Assembly: GCA_016879935.1 (NCBI GenBank)
Contig: JAACJQ010000268.1
Span: 1-47,326, forward strand
Direction of reading: 5' to 3'
From: Archangiaceae bacterium
GTDB taxonomy: Bacteria > Myxococcota > Myxococcia > Myxococcales > Myxococcaceae
Length of the DNA stretch: 47,326 bases
Position numbers and translations under genes: made by a program
Shown here: one piece after another, positions 36,072-46,234 of the stretch
How positions within the stretch are numbered: position 1 is the first letter of the stretch
Layout of the letters: each line of letters begins with the position of its first letter
Notes under the pieces: generated by a model
Database searches by the model: none
Seen by the model: the letters and a program-made list of their open reading frames with translations, nothing else
What the model was told of the DNA's origin: nothing

Positions 36072-37090
36072 TCAGTCGCGCTCGTCGAGCAGGTACCGGT
36101 TCGAGATGGCCTTGAACGAGAGCCGCCCGCCCAGCACGTCGGAGCGCAGCTCCTCCTTCGGCCGCACGACGACGCCTTCGCGCTGGTTCGAGGTGCCCGG
36201 GTAGAGGCCCTCGGCGCGCAGCAGCAGCGACTCCACCGTCTCGTCGAACGACGCGCCCTCGAAGGCCACCGGCACTGGCGTGAGCCCATGGCGCGCACAC
36301 AGCGCCCGCAGCTCGCCGTCGGTGAGGAACCGCCCGGCCTGCCAGTCGTACGCGCTGAAGACGAACAGCGTCTTGTCCTCAGCCCTGCCGGGTTCTTCTG
36401 AATGCCCGGCCCCACGACTTCGCCCTGCAGCGCGAGCGTCGGGTGCGCCTCGAGACACTCGGCGACGCGGTGCTTCTTCGCGACGTACCAGTAGAGGTTC
36501 TCACCCTCGGCGATGGAGTGGTTGCGCCCGCAGACGTGGAGCTCGCCCTCGACGCGCACGAAGGTCACGCTGGTGCCGTCCATCTTCACGGTGGCCACGA
36601 ACGGCTTGCCGCGCAGCTCGTCGAGCACCGCGGGAAACGACTGCACCCGCAGCTCGTCGGTCTTCGGCACGATGCTGGGGAAGGGAGCGCGGTAATCGCC
36701 CATGCCCGACGGGGCAGGCGGCTCGTAGCGCGTGATGCCCAGGCGCTCGGTGAGGTCGTCACCCGGCTTCACGTCAGAGAGGCCGAGCTGTGCGAGCGGC
36801 AGCACGAGCCCCTGCGAGAGCGTGCCCCGCAACCGCAGCGTGCGAATGCGAAACGTCTCGGGGCGCGGCACACGCGCAGTGGCGCTCTTCGGCTGCCACA
36901 GCCACGCGAACGTCTCGGTGTCGGGCGGAACGGAGTCGATCTCGAGGTACACGGCCAGCTCGCCCGGCGTGACCTCGCCCTTCTTCACCACGCACTGCCA
37001 GCCCGCCACGCGCGCCACCTCGATGCGGTCGGCACCTGCGATGGGAGACACCTGGCCGACGGTCACGACGGAGGCGAGCTTGCGCTTCAT
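36072..37090 (-). pseudogene. DraRnl-type RNA ligase, broken by a one-base frameshift
   Basis: Two frames make one RNA ligase of the Deinococcus DRB0094 (DraRnl) family. From ATG 37090 the N-terminal OB-fold is clear (KRKLASVVTVGQVSPIAGAD, RIEVARVAGWQCVVKKGEV). Then come the adenylated Lys motif VKMDGTSVTF, motif III HVCGRNHSI and motif IV LQGEVVGPGIQKN. At 36380-36381 the frame shifts. The other frame continues with EDKTLFVFSAYDW and motif V (EGVVVRPKEE, LSFKAISNRYLL). With one base added the product is 339 residues, close to the family's usual length. All catalytic motifs are intact, so the break is recent or a sequence error. These ligases seal 3'-OH/5'-phosphate nicks in RNA-containing duplexes. 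Confidence 0.85.
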
Positions 37091-37137
37091 GGCGATCATG
37101 GCCGGTTCGACGGAGGCGGTCGGAGAGACTGACGCGC

Positions 37138-38717
<1,580 letters not shown>

Positions 38718-38718
<1 letters not shown>

Positions 38719-39887
38719 CAGAACCGGGTCGACCATGAGGCCACCGCTCCGTTCGCAGAGGGCATGAGGAAGAAGTGGGCGTCGGGGTCGGAGCCCACAC
38801 CCGCGACGCTCACGATGGTGGCGATGACACCGCCCGCGATGGCCGCTGCCGAGACACCGATGAAGACGCCCGCGAGCGTCTGGTCTCTCAAGCCGCCAGC
38901 CTCCACGCCCGTGCGCATCGAGTCCCACGGGCCGCCGATGCGGTAGAACTCGGAGACCTGCTTCGAGGCGTTGCCAGACTGCACTGCGAACAACACCGCG
39001 AGGCCCGCCGAGACGACGCCGACGCCGAAGAGCACCACGCCCACGACGGGGAACCGGCCGGAGCCACCGCCTCCACCGCTGGTGGCGCCGCCCGCCACCA
39101 GCTTGAGCTTCACCGTCCGCGGCTTGCCGGCTTCGACCATGACGTCGGTTCGCGTCGACTGAAAGCCATCCATCTCGGCGATGAGTTCGTGCGAGCCCGG
39201 CGTGAGCTCGACCTTCGTCGGCGACACGCCGGCGAGCTTCCCGTCGAGCATCAGCACCGCATCGCGTGGGTCGGTCTCGATGGTGATCTCGACCGGGCCC
39301 GCGGCGGCCTTCGGCTTCAGCACGAGCGAGACCTCCTTCGTCGAGCCTGACGCCAGCTCGAACGTCTCTTCGCCGTCGGGCTCTCCGTCACGGCTGGCGC
39401 GAATCGTGTGTTTGCCAGGCCCCAGCAGCACCGGCTCGGCGAGCGGCGTGGTGCCCACCTCTTCACCGTCGACGAACACCTTCGCGGGCGCGCCTTCGAC
39501 CTTCACCGTCACCTTCGAGGTGAGCGCACGAATCTGAGACAACTCGGTCTCGACGCTCTCTCGGCGGTCGGCCGGCACCTTCTTGCCGCCTTCTTCGAGG
39601 TAGCGGTTGAGCGTCTTGACGGCCTGGCCGTATTTGAAGAGCCGGCGCTCGGTGAGGCCGATGTTGTAGAGCACCTCGAAGCCCGGCACCGCCTGGTACG
39701 CCGCGCGGAACTCGGCGAGGGCCGAGCCGAAGTCACCCTCTTTGAAGAGCGCGACGCCCTTCTTGTAGTGGTCGGCGGCTTCGTTCTTCTTTGCCGCCGC
39801 CTCCTTCTTCGCGGCAGCGGCGTTCTGAGCGAGGGCGAGCGGCGACGAGCACAACGTCAGCGCGAGCAGCCAGCGGGTCAAGGGCAC
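38718..39887 (-). CDS. TPR and PEGA-domain membrane protein
   Basis: A 389-residue protein with a GTG start and a signal peptide (PLTRWLLALTLCSSPLALAQ). An Ala/Lys-rich helix and TPR-like repeats follow (ADHYKKGVALFKEGDFGSAL, FEVLYNIGLTERRLFKYGQA). Next are two PEGA domains: SKVTVKVEGAPAKVFVDGEE with TTPL...LGPGKHTI, and VEITIETDPRDAVLMLDGKL with VSPTKVELTPGSHEL. The C-terminal third has two hydrophobic spans (VVGVVLFGVGVVSAGLAVLF and VFIGVSAAAIAGGVIATIV). TPR plus PEGA is a common myxobacterial envelope layout. The role is probably scaffolding with the MopE-like partner it overlaps. Confidence 0.85.
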
Positions 39888-40205
39888 GGGGCGGAGTGTA
39901 GTCCAGCCAGCGGGCGCGTCACGGAGCGGGATTCACCTCGGCGGGCTCCCGACCGGGGTGCTGCGTGATTTGAGTCTGCTCGGAGCCGAACGATGCGCGG
40001 GAACAACGCCAACCACGACCCAGGTGGTTGAACTCGTGCTCGCTGCCGGGCCGCCCGAGAACAACGCGACCACGACCAACGTCGTTGAACTCGTGCTGGA
40101 TGCCGCGCCGCCCGAGAACTACGCCAACCACCACGCAGGTGGTTGATCTCGTGCTGGATGCCGCGCCGCCCGAGAACTACGCCCGCTCCGGCGCGAGCGA
40201 CCACG
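39888..40205. other. Intergenic space with palindromic tandem repeats
   Basis: These 318 bases lie between the PEGA gene and the kinase gene, both leftward. About 39888-39998 shows nothing clear; 39999-40189 is the repeat array described separately. A rightward frame stays open through part of it but only because the repeat length is near a multiple of three. Confidence 0.7.
39999..40189 (+). repeat. Palindromic repeat array A (58/57/58-nt units)
   Basis: Three units at 40001-40058, 40059-40115 and 40116-40173, plus a partial fourth to 40189. Each contains an inner stem AACCAC-N-GTGGTT followed by GAACTCGTGCT. In unit three the stem is perfect: CAACCACC (40125-40132), ACGCA loop, GGTGGTTG (40138-40145). 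Units end in CCGCCCGA. The element is a member of the family at 42355, 44634 and 46235. Confidence 0.85.
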
Positions 40206-41855
40206 TCACTCGTACGGATTCGTCTCGTCGACGGTCAACTTGCCGCCCTTTGGCTTACCGCTACCCGTTTTCGTCGTCCCACCAGACTTGGGGGACTTCA
40301 CGGGCGGTGTGGGGTCCACCACGGGTCCCGTTCCCGCAGTCGCCACCAGCCGGGTCAACGTCAGCGACTCTTCGTGACTCTCCTTGAAGGTGAGGCGCAT
40401 CGACTTCGGCTCGTACCCCTGGGCCGTAGCGATGACCGACACCGCGCTGTCCTTCTCGCGGGTGAGCGACAACGGGTTACCGTCGAGCTTCTCTCCGTCG
40501 ACCTCGAAGCGCGTCGTCGCTGGCTCGGCCTTGAGCGTGACCACGACGTTCGCAGGAATCTTCGGATCATTCGCCTTCGGCTCGACGGCCTTGGTTGGCT
40601 TCGTCGGCTTCGTCTGCGGCTCGACGGCGATGGGCTCCTCGCCGCCCTTGCCCAGCGCGAGGAAGAGGCCGGCGCCAATCGTGAGCCCGACGAGCGCGAT
40701 GGCGACGCCGATGAACGGGCCAGCGCGACTCCGCTGCGGCGGTGCCTCGTTGACCGACTCCAGTGAGGTCGCCGAGGGAGGAGGCGTGGCGGGTCTCGAT
40801 GGCTTCGGGGCCCGCTTCACCGAAGGGCGCGGTTGGGGCGGCTCCTCGTCGACGGTTTGCGCGGCTTGCGCCGGCATCTTCGTGACGGAGTTGCGGCGGC
40901 CCCCCGGAGACGTGTTCGGCAGACGTGCGGGCCCGGAGGGAGGGCGCGGCGTTCCGCTCGTGTTCGTGCGCGCGGCCGACTCGGCTGCGATGTCGAAGAG
41001 CGCGCCCATGTCGCCGGCCTTCACGATGGCGAGCAGCGACTCCTTCACCTTGAGGGCGTCTTTCGCGCGGCGCTCGGGCTCCTTCACCAGCAGCGAGTCG
41101 ACGAAGGCGCAGAGCTTCGCGGGCAGCTCGGGGCGCACGGTCGCCAGCGGGTCGTGCACTTCCTTGAGCAGCTTGGCGAGGGTGGCGATGTCGCTGTCGG
41201 CGTCGTACGGCGCACGGCCACCGAGCAGCTCGTAGAGCACCGCGCCGACCGAGTAGATGTCGGCGCCAGGCCCGAGCGTCTTCTCTCCGAGCACCTGCTC
41301 GGGAGCCATGTACTTCGGCGTGCCGACCGCGGTGCCCGAGTGCGTGAGGCCCGTCGACTGGCCGAAGCGCGAGATGCCGAAGTCGAGCAGCTTCACGAGG
41401 CGCTGTGGCTTCGTGCAGAGAAAGATGTTCGCCGGCTTGATGTCGCGGTGAATCACGTTCGCCGTGTGCGCGGCGGCGAGCGCGTCGAGCAGCGGAGCGA
41501 TGATGCCCGCGGCCTCGGCGGGCGCGAAGACACCACGCTTCTTGAACACGGCCTTGAGCGTGGCGCCTTCGAGGTACTCCATGACGATGAAGGGTTCGCC
41601 GTCGCTCGTCTCGCCCATGTCGAGCACGTCGACGATGCCCGGGTGGTTGATGAGCCCCGCGGCTTTCGCTTCGAGGGCGAAGCGCTCCTTGACGTCCTCG
41701 CGGTCGGCCAGGTCGGCCACCAGCACCTTGATGGCGACGCGGCGGCCGATGGACTTGTTGGTCGCCGAATACACGGCTCCCATGCCGCCTTTTCCGAGCA
41801 CGCCGTCGATCAGGTACTTGCCGGCAAACGTGGTGCCGGGCTCGAGCACTGTCAC
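40206..41855 (-). CDS. Membrane-anchored Ser/Thr protein kinase
   Basis: A 549-residue Hanks-type kinase with GTG start 41855. The kinase domain (about 13-275) has every key motif: GKGGMGAVY (21-29), the ATP Lys in VAIKVL (Lys43), HRDIKPAN (136-143), DFG (158-160) and APE (184-186). A Pro/Ser-rich linker leads to one membrane span at about 380-400. The 140-residue extracytoplasmic tail has a PEGA-like segment (RFEVDGEKLDGNPLSLTREK) and ends in a Thr/Gly/Lys-rich stretch. It probably senses an envelope signal and phosphorylates cytoplasmic targets. Its partners are not visible here. Confidence 0.93.
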   Translation of the reverse strand: MTVLEPGTTFAGKYLIDGVLGKGGMGAVYSATNKSIGRRVAIKVLVADLADREDVKERFALEAKAAGLINHPGIVDVLDMGETSDGEPFIVMEYLEGATLKAVFKKRGVFAPAEAAGIIAPLLDALAAAHTANVIHRDIKPANIFLCTKPQRLVKLLDFGISRFGQSTGLTHSGTAVGTPKYMAPEQVLGEKTLGPGADIYSVGAVLYELLGGRAPYDADSDIATLAKLLKEVHDPLATVRPELPAKLCAFVDSLLVKEPERRAKDALKVKESLLAIVKAGDMGALFDIAAESAARTNTSGTPRPPSGPARLPNTSPGGRRNSVTKMPAQAAQTVDEEPPQPRPSVKRAPKPSRPATPPPSATSLESVNEAPPQRSRAGPFIGVAIALVGLTIGAGLFLALGKGGEEPIAVEPQTKPTKPTKAVEPKANDPKIPANVVVTLKAEPATTRFEVDGEKLDGNPLSLTREKDSAVSVIATAQGYEPKSMRLTFKESHEESLTLTRLVATAGTGPVVDPTPPVKSPKSGGTTKTGSGKPKGGKLTVDETNPYE

Positions 41856-41963
41856 AGGGGCCGACTGTAGCCCAAGCCGCCGCCACGTCTCGTGGATTGC
41901 CCTGCGAACGGGCTGATCGGTGCGTGGCCACGGTAGGCTCGCAGCTTCACCTCAGGAGCCTAC

Positions 41964-42314
41964 ATGCCTCGATTCGTCGCCATCTACACGATGAAGGCCG
42001 AAGACCGCGCCGCCTTCCACGCGAAGCCCAGGTCGGAGCGCGACGCGATCGACCAGGCAGGCCTGAAGGCGTGGGAGGCGTGGCGAGCCCGCAACGCCGC
42101 CTCGCTCGTGGGCGCCGACGTCATGGTGGGGCGGACGAAGCGGGTCAGCAGGAGCGGAATCAGCGATGCGCACAACGAGGTCGCCGGATTCGTCATCGTC
42201 GAGGCCGCCGACCTCGGAGCCGCCGCCAACCTCTTTCAAGACCACCCACACTTCACGATTTTCCCTGGAGACGGCATCGACCTCATGCCGGTCGTCTCGG
42301 ACCCGAAGGACTGA
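41964..42314 (+). CDS. YCII/DGPF-family protein
   Basis: A 116-residue protein from ATG 41964, with AGGAG six bases upstream. The fold signature is at both ends: MPRFVAIYTMKAEDRAAF and DLGAAANLFQDHPHFTIFPG followed by DGIDLMPV. YCII-related proteins are small ferredoxin-like dimers, sometimes near ECF sigma factors, with a conserved His-Asp pair. No reaction is known for this kind. It is divergent from the kinase gene across 108 bases and is followed by the long repeat array. Confidence 0.85.
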   Translation: MPRFVAIYTMKAEDRAAFHAKPRSERDAIDQAGLKAWEAWRARNAASLVGADVMVGRTKRVSRSGISDAHNEVAGFVIVEAADLGAAANLFQDHPHFTIFPGDGIDLMPVVSDPKD

Positions 42315-42354
42315 GCGGCGTACTCGCGTGAGCGAGTTGTGCGGGAGGCCACGC

Positions 42355-42397
42355 GAGCACAACGTCAACCACCTCCGCCGTGGTTGAACTCGTGCTC
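42355..42397 (+). repeat. 43-nt palindromic element, copy B1
   Basis: Left arm GAGCACAACGTCAACCACC, loop TCCGC, right arm CGTGGTTGAACTCGTGCTC: 19 + 5 + 19. Fifteen of 19 positions pair; position 9 is a C-C mismatch as in the other copies. Confidence 0.85.
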
Positions 42398-42400
42398 CAA

Positions 42401-42790
42401 AGCGTTGCCGCGCGACCATCTCGGCGGTTGATGGACCTGCGCTCGGCGCAACCTGAACCAGCCTTCCTTGAGCTCGTCCTCGCGGCGTGAGCGTCGCCGC
42501 GCGACCACCTCGGCAGTCGATGGACTCGTGCTCGGCGCGTCGCCGCGACCACAACCGAGCACCTTCGCCATCCGCAGCGTGAGCGTCGCCGCGCGATCAC
42601 CTCGGCGGTTGATGGACCTGCGCTCGGCGCGTCGCCGCGACCACAACCTGAACCACCTCAGCCGTCCTTGAGCTCGTCCTCGCAGCCTGAGCCTCGCGCG
42701 CGACCACCTCCGCCGAGTGCTCGGAGCCTCACCGCGACCACAACGAGAACACCACTCAGGTGGGCACACTCGCGCTGACCAGCACCTCCT
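42401..42790 (+). repeat. Decayed tandem array B of the same element
   Basis: A run of larger repeats begins near 42397, 42487, 42579 and 42687 (spacing 90, 92 and 108). Each contains diverged versions of the element core: 42413-42444, 42454-42481, 42502-42533, 42594-42625, 42649-42681 and 42701-42724. The copy at 42502 reads CGACCACCTCGGCAGTCGAT then GGACTCGTGCTC, which aligns base by base with B1. Stems are mostly lost. Confidence 0.75.
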
Positions 42791-42820
42791 CGAGGTTCGT
42801 GTGCTCGCCGCGACAGCTGC

Positions 42821-44242
42821 TCAGAACACCCGCAGCCGCCAGAGAATCGCGAGCAGCAGCAGCATTCCGCCGACGCCGATGGCCACGTACCGCACGCTCG
42901 CATTCACCGGCTGCGGCATCAGCTTCTCGGTGATGTTCGGCATCGGTGACGGCTGGGTCGGCCGGCTCGGGCGCATGGACTCGGGGTCGGTCGGCTCGAT
43001 GGACGGCTCGCTGACTGGCCCGACGGGCGTCACGCCCGACAAGCCGGGCGCCTCGGGCTCGGTCACCACCGGCCGCCGCTTGTGCTCGAGCTCGGGGTTC
43101 TTCCGCCGGCCCGACTCCTCGGCGCGGTCGAGCTTCCCGCGCACCTGCAGCTTGCTCCGGCTCGGGCGCTCATCGTCATCGAGGCGCGTCAGCGTCGGCT
43201 TCGGCTCGATGGGCGCCTCCATCGTCTCGCGCCGCCCGACGTTCTCGTTCATCGGCACCGTCGTCTTGCGGCTGGGGCGCTCATCGGCGAGCACCGGCCG
43301 CTTCTTCGACGGGCGATCGTCTTCGAACACCTTCGCCACCTTCGGCTCCGAGCGCTGCGTCGGCGTCGGAGCCACCAGCCCCTGTCGCCCGCTCGTCTTC
43401 ACCGCGGGTGCGGCAGGCTCGGTCTTCGGCACCAGCCCACGCGCAGCCGCGGGCAGATCGAACGCGCCCTGCGTCTTCTCGTCGGTGAACGTGTTCGCGG
43501 GCTGCAGCTTCGCGCCCTTCCCCTCCGAGGCCTGCACGCGCGTGGGCGCGAAGTCGCCGAACGGATTCGCCTCGGGCCGCACCTCTCCGACCTTCGCGTT
43601 CGAGAGGTCCTGGAAGGTGGCGGCGGTATTGACGACGTCGGCGGGCTCGGGCGTGGCGAGCGGGTCGAAGCGCAGCGACATCGCGTAGGTCTCGGCGCGG
43701 GCGAGCGTGGTCGACGGCTCACCCGACAGGTCCCACACGTAGTCGGCGCCGGCGAGCGACTGCGCGGGCACGAGCGTGTCGCCGATGCCCCGCTCGAGCT
43801 CGGCCTTCAGCTGCTCCTCGTCGAGCGAGAGCACCTCACACAGCTCGGGCCCGGGAATGCCCTCGCACAGGCGCCACAGCACGCGCTCGCGCACCTCGTC
43901 GGGTAGCAGCCGCAGCCGCTCGAGCCACTGGCGCCCCTCGGCGATGGTGGTGTCCGAGCTCGGGCGCTCCTGCAGGGTGGCGGGCTTCGTGCGCTTCGCG
44001 AGCCTGCGCGCGATGGAGACCGCGTGGCTGACGAACTGCGAGTCCTTCGTCACCTGCTCGGGGCTGACGAGCAGCGTGTCGAGCGCCTCGGGCATGAGCG
44101 CGTTCGCGAGGTGGTGCGGCATGCGGGCGAGCAGCGCGCCGTGCACGAAGGGCGTGACGTACTCGCGCAGCCGCTCGGTCGCGTTCGCGTCTCCAGCCCT
44201 CCACTGCTTCACGTCGTCGAGCCACTCCACGAGGAGCGGCAC
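42821..44242 (-). CDS. Membrane-tethered sigma-factor-like protein
   Basis: I favour GTG 44242 (473 residues, VPLLVEWLDDVKQWRAGD) over ATG 44350, which would overlap the opposite promoter. The first 180 residues look like an ECF-type sigma factor: a region-2-like helical part, then LPDEVRERVLWRLCEGIPGP and ELCEVLSLDEEQLKAELERG, which resembles the region-4 helix-turn-helix. A 230-residue low-complexity stretch rich in Pro, Glu, Arg and Ser follows. The C-terminus has one membrane span, YVAIGVGGMLLLLAILWRL. A DNA-binding-like head tied to the membrane suggests a signalling protein released by proteolysis or acting as an anti-sigma. The match is by eye, so the sigma assignment is tentative. Confidence 0.6.
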   Translation of the reverse strand: MPLLVEWLDDVKQWRAGDANATERLREYVTPFVHGALLARMPHHLANALMPEALDTLLVSPEQVTKDSQFVSHAVSIARRLAKRTKPATLQERPSSDTTIAEGRQWLERLRLLPDEVRERVLWRLCEGIPGPELCEVLSLDEEQLKAELERGIGDTLVPAQSLAGADYVWDLSGEPSTTLARAETYAMSLRFDPLATPEPADVVNTAATFQDLSNAKVGEVRPEANPFGDFAPTRVQASEGKGAKLQPANTFTDEKTQGAFDLPAAARGLVPKTEPAAPAVKTSGRQGLVAPTPTQRSEPKVAKVFEDDRPSKKRPVLADERPSRKTTVPMNENVGRRETMEAPIEPKPTLTRLDDDERPSRSKLQVRGKLDRAEESGRRKNPELEHKRRPVVTEPEAPGLSGVTPVGPVSEPSIEPTDPESMRPSRPTQPSPMPNITEKLMPQPVNASVRYVAIGVGGMLLLLAILWRLRVF

Positions 44243-44350
44243 TGTAGCCGGTCGCGCGCGGATCACCGAGGCGTCGTGTGCGCGCAAGTTTCCGCGCGAA
44301 TCGCCACCGAATTTGCGAGCACGTTCGAACCGACGGACAACTCGCCGCAC

Positions 44351-44626
44351 ATGGCCGACATCATCGACCTGTCCCTCGTCGCAAACGCCCGTCGCACGCT
44401 GGAGAAGCTGCTCGACACGCGCGGCATCAACTACTTCCTCAAGGTGGATGCGCGGCAGCCGTTCCGCCTCGACCCCACACGCGTCGACCTCGTGATTCGC
44501 ACGGCCGCGAAGCTGGGCAAGTCAGCCGGCACGCCCGCGCCGAAGGCGTACGAGCACGCCCGCAAGTTGATTCGCCGCGAGCTCATTCGCCGCGTCGTCG
44601 GCGAGATGCTGCAAGTCGGGCTCTGA
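44351..44626 (+). CDS. 91-residue protein, unknown
   Basis: A small soluble protein starting at ATG 44351 (MADIIDLSLVANARRTLEKL). It has no signal or membrane span. A middle motif reads GINYFLKVDARQPFRLDPTR, and the C-terminus is basic and amphipathic (KLIRRELIRRVVGEML). I recognise no family. It diverges from the sigma-like gene across about 108 bases and ends eight bases before the single palindrome at 44634. Its small size and its pairing with the sigma-like protein make a regulatory role possible but unproven. Confidence 0.6.
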   Translation: MADIIDLSLVANARRTLEKLLDTRGINYFLKVDARQPFRLDPTRVDLVIRTAAKLGKSAGTPAPKAYEHARKLIRRELIRRVVGEMLQVGL

Positions 44627-44633
44627 GCAGGGT

Positions 44634-44676
44634 GAACACGACTTCGACCACCGCGCAGGTGGTCAAACTCGTGTTC
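44634..44676 (+). repeat. 43-nt palindromic element, copy C
   Basis: Left arm GAACACGACTTCGACCACC, loop GCGCA, right arm GGTGGTCAAACTCGTGTTC. Seventeen of 19 positions pair; mismatches are at positions 9 (C-C) and 12. It fills most of the 71 bases between two convergent genes and could act as a two-way terminator or processing hairpin, though no T-run follows. Confidence 0.9.
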
Positions 44677-44697
44677 GGTCTTGGGAGCACCGTCGAC

Positions 44698-46128
44698 TCA
44701 GAGCGCGCAGCTGCCCCACGCGGCGTTGCAGAACGTCACGTCACGCACCACCGAGCGCGTCACGTCGCGCGTCCACGAGCGGCCGTCGGTCGAGAACCGC
44801 AGCGTGTACTCGAACTTCTTCCACTTCGGCCCGTAGTACAGGCCGCTCTTGGGCAGCTCGAAGCGGTAGCGGTAGTCGTTGCCGAAGCGCCCGAGGAAGC
44901 TGAGCGCCTGCGCGGGCTGCGCGACACCGTCGAGCGAGAGCTCGGCCTCGGCGAACACGGCGTACGACTTGAGGCCGCCGACGCCATCGGTGAGGCCGGG
45001 CACGTAGACATCGGCCTCGACCCACACGCACGCGCGCTCGTTGAGGTAGCTGTCGAGGGTGATGACGTCGGGAGCGCCTTCGCTGCGCGCGCACGCCCGT
45101 GACGTCGACGCGCCGGGGCGGCCGACCCACTGCACCGCCGCGAAGGGCCGGGCCTCGACGGTGAAGCGGTAGTTGTTGCCGAGGTTCGAGTCCCACGCCT
45201 CGCAGGTGGAGCCGGCTCCGGTGAAGTTCTTGAACCACACCTCGGCCGAGGTCGCGCCGCGGGGCACGTCGAAGGACCACGGCTGCGAGACGGCCGACGC
45301 GTTCGACGGCGTGCCGCCCGGGTTGTTGAAGCCACGCACCGAGCCGGTGACGACTTCACCGCCGGGCGAGAAGCGCACGAAGCCGGTGACGTCCCACGCG
45401 GGGTAGCCGTTGTGCGTGCCGCGGCAGGTGGGCAGGCGGTCGAGGTTGTACGTGATGACGCCCTTGCCACCGGCGACGAGCGCGCCCTGCTGCGCCTGCG
45501 TGAAGCCTCCGAAGAAGTCGAGCTTCGCCGGAGCCGCGGGCGGGCCGCACACGCCGGCGTCTTCCGCGACGACCCAGTTGGTGGCCTGCGAGAGCGTGTA
45601 GTTCTGGAAGTCGGTCTGGCCGCGCTGCTTGTCGAAGAGGCGAGCGCCGTTGGCGAGCTTGATGAACGGCGCGACGTCGATGCGGGCGCGCGAGAGGCCA
45701 GTGGCCGACATGCCGTCTGACATCGTCGCCTTCTGCAGCGTCACCTTGTACCGCTGGTACCCCGCGGGAGCGCCCGTCACCTTCGTCGGCGTCACCTGCG
45801 TCCACGTCGCGGCGTCCTGGTTCTTGTACATGACGTACGGCTTGGCGCCTTCGGCGAGCGCGGCGGCGGAGACGTCGAGGAAGCCGCTCCACACGACCGA
45901 GCAACCGGTGGTCGCGGTGCACTTCGTCGTGAAGCCCGGGCCGTTCGGCACGCGCGCGAGTGAACGGAGCACCACGTTGCAGGCGCGGTCGCTCGAGTCC
46001 TGGCCGGCGACGCCCAGCGGGCCTTCGGTGACGTCGGTCTCGTCGAAGCCCTCGTCGTCGATGACGGCCGTGCCGTTGCCACACGCCGCCATCACCACCA
46101 TCGCTGCGCCTACGAGTGCCTGCCGCAT
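44698..46128 (-). CDS. DUF6209-like exported lipoprotein
   Basis: A 476-residue protein from ATG 46128, which has a strong GGGAGG six bases upstream; the longer frame adds repeat-derived sequence and is rejected. MRQALVGAAMVVMAAC is a lipoprotein signal. The body resembles the two-domain DUF6209 proteins of myxobacteria: YQRYKVTLQKATMSDGMSAT, PAWDVTGFVRFSPGGEV, and a second half with FTGAGSTCEAWDSNLGNNYR, ACVWVEADVYVPGL and KFEYTLRFSTDGRSW. It has paired Cys near both domain ends. The family assignment is from memory. The role is unknown; carbohydrate or surface binding is a guess. Confidence 0.75.
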   Translation of the reverse strand: MRQALVGAAMVVMAACGNGTAVIDDEGFDETDVTEGPLGVAGQDSSDRACNVVLRSLARVPNGPGFTTKCTATTGCSVVWSGFLDVSAAALAEGAKPYVMYKNQDAATWTQVTPTKVTGAPAGYQRYKVTLQKATMSDGMSATGLSRARIDVAPFIKLANGARLFDKQRGQTDFQNYTLSQATNWVVAEDAGVCGPPAAPAKLDFFGGFTQAQQGALVAGGKGVITYNLDRLPTCRGTHNGYPAWDVTGFVRFSPGGEVVTGSVRGFNNPGGTPSNASAVSQPWSFDVPRGATSAEVWFKNFTGAGSTCEAWDSNLGNNYRFTVEARPFAAVQWVGRPGASTSRACARSEGAPDVITLDSYLNERACVWVEADVYVPGLTDGVGGLKSYAVFAEAELSLDGVAQPAQALSFLGRFGNDYRYRFELPKSGLYYGPKWKKFEYTLRFSTDGRSWTRDVTRSVVRDVTFCNAAWGSCAL

Positions 46129-46234
46129 GATGCCTCCCGGGTGCTTCTCGGCCTGCGTGTAGGGAAAGTTGCTACCCAACGCAAGGTGGGTGGCAAGTGG
46201 TTGAAACCAAGGTGGTTCTCCGAGTTCGCGCGCC

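Larger units (their letters stand above)
42315..42820. other. 506-base convergent intergenic space, filled with repeats
   Basis: The space lies between the 3' ends of the YCII gene and the sigma-like gene. It holds one good palindrome (42355-42397) and then decayed tandem copies to about 42790. Several frames are open, but their predicted products are Arg/Ser-rich and share the repeat period, so no gene is supported. Confidence 0.7.

Noticed and set aside
39958-40146. Small rightward frame through array A
   Set aside because: Its repeated VVELVLDAAPPENYA-like product follows from the 57-58-base DNA period, and a stop falls in the third unit. The palindrome is better explained as DNA or RNA structure.
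42365-42769. Leftward 134-codon frame through array B
   Set aside because: The product is Arg/Ser-rich with the repeat period and has no ribosome-binding site or homologue-like sequence.
42355-42790. CRISPR array
   Set aside because: Repeats vary in length and sequence, spacers are themselves related, and no cas gene is present.
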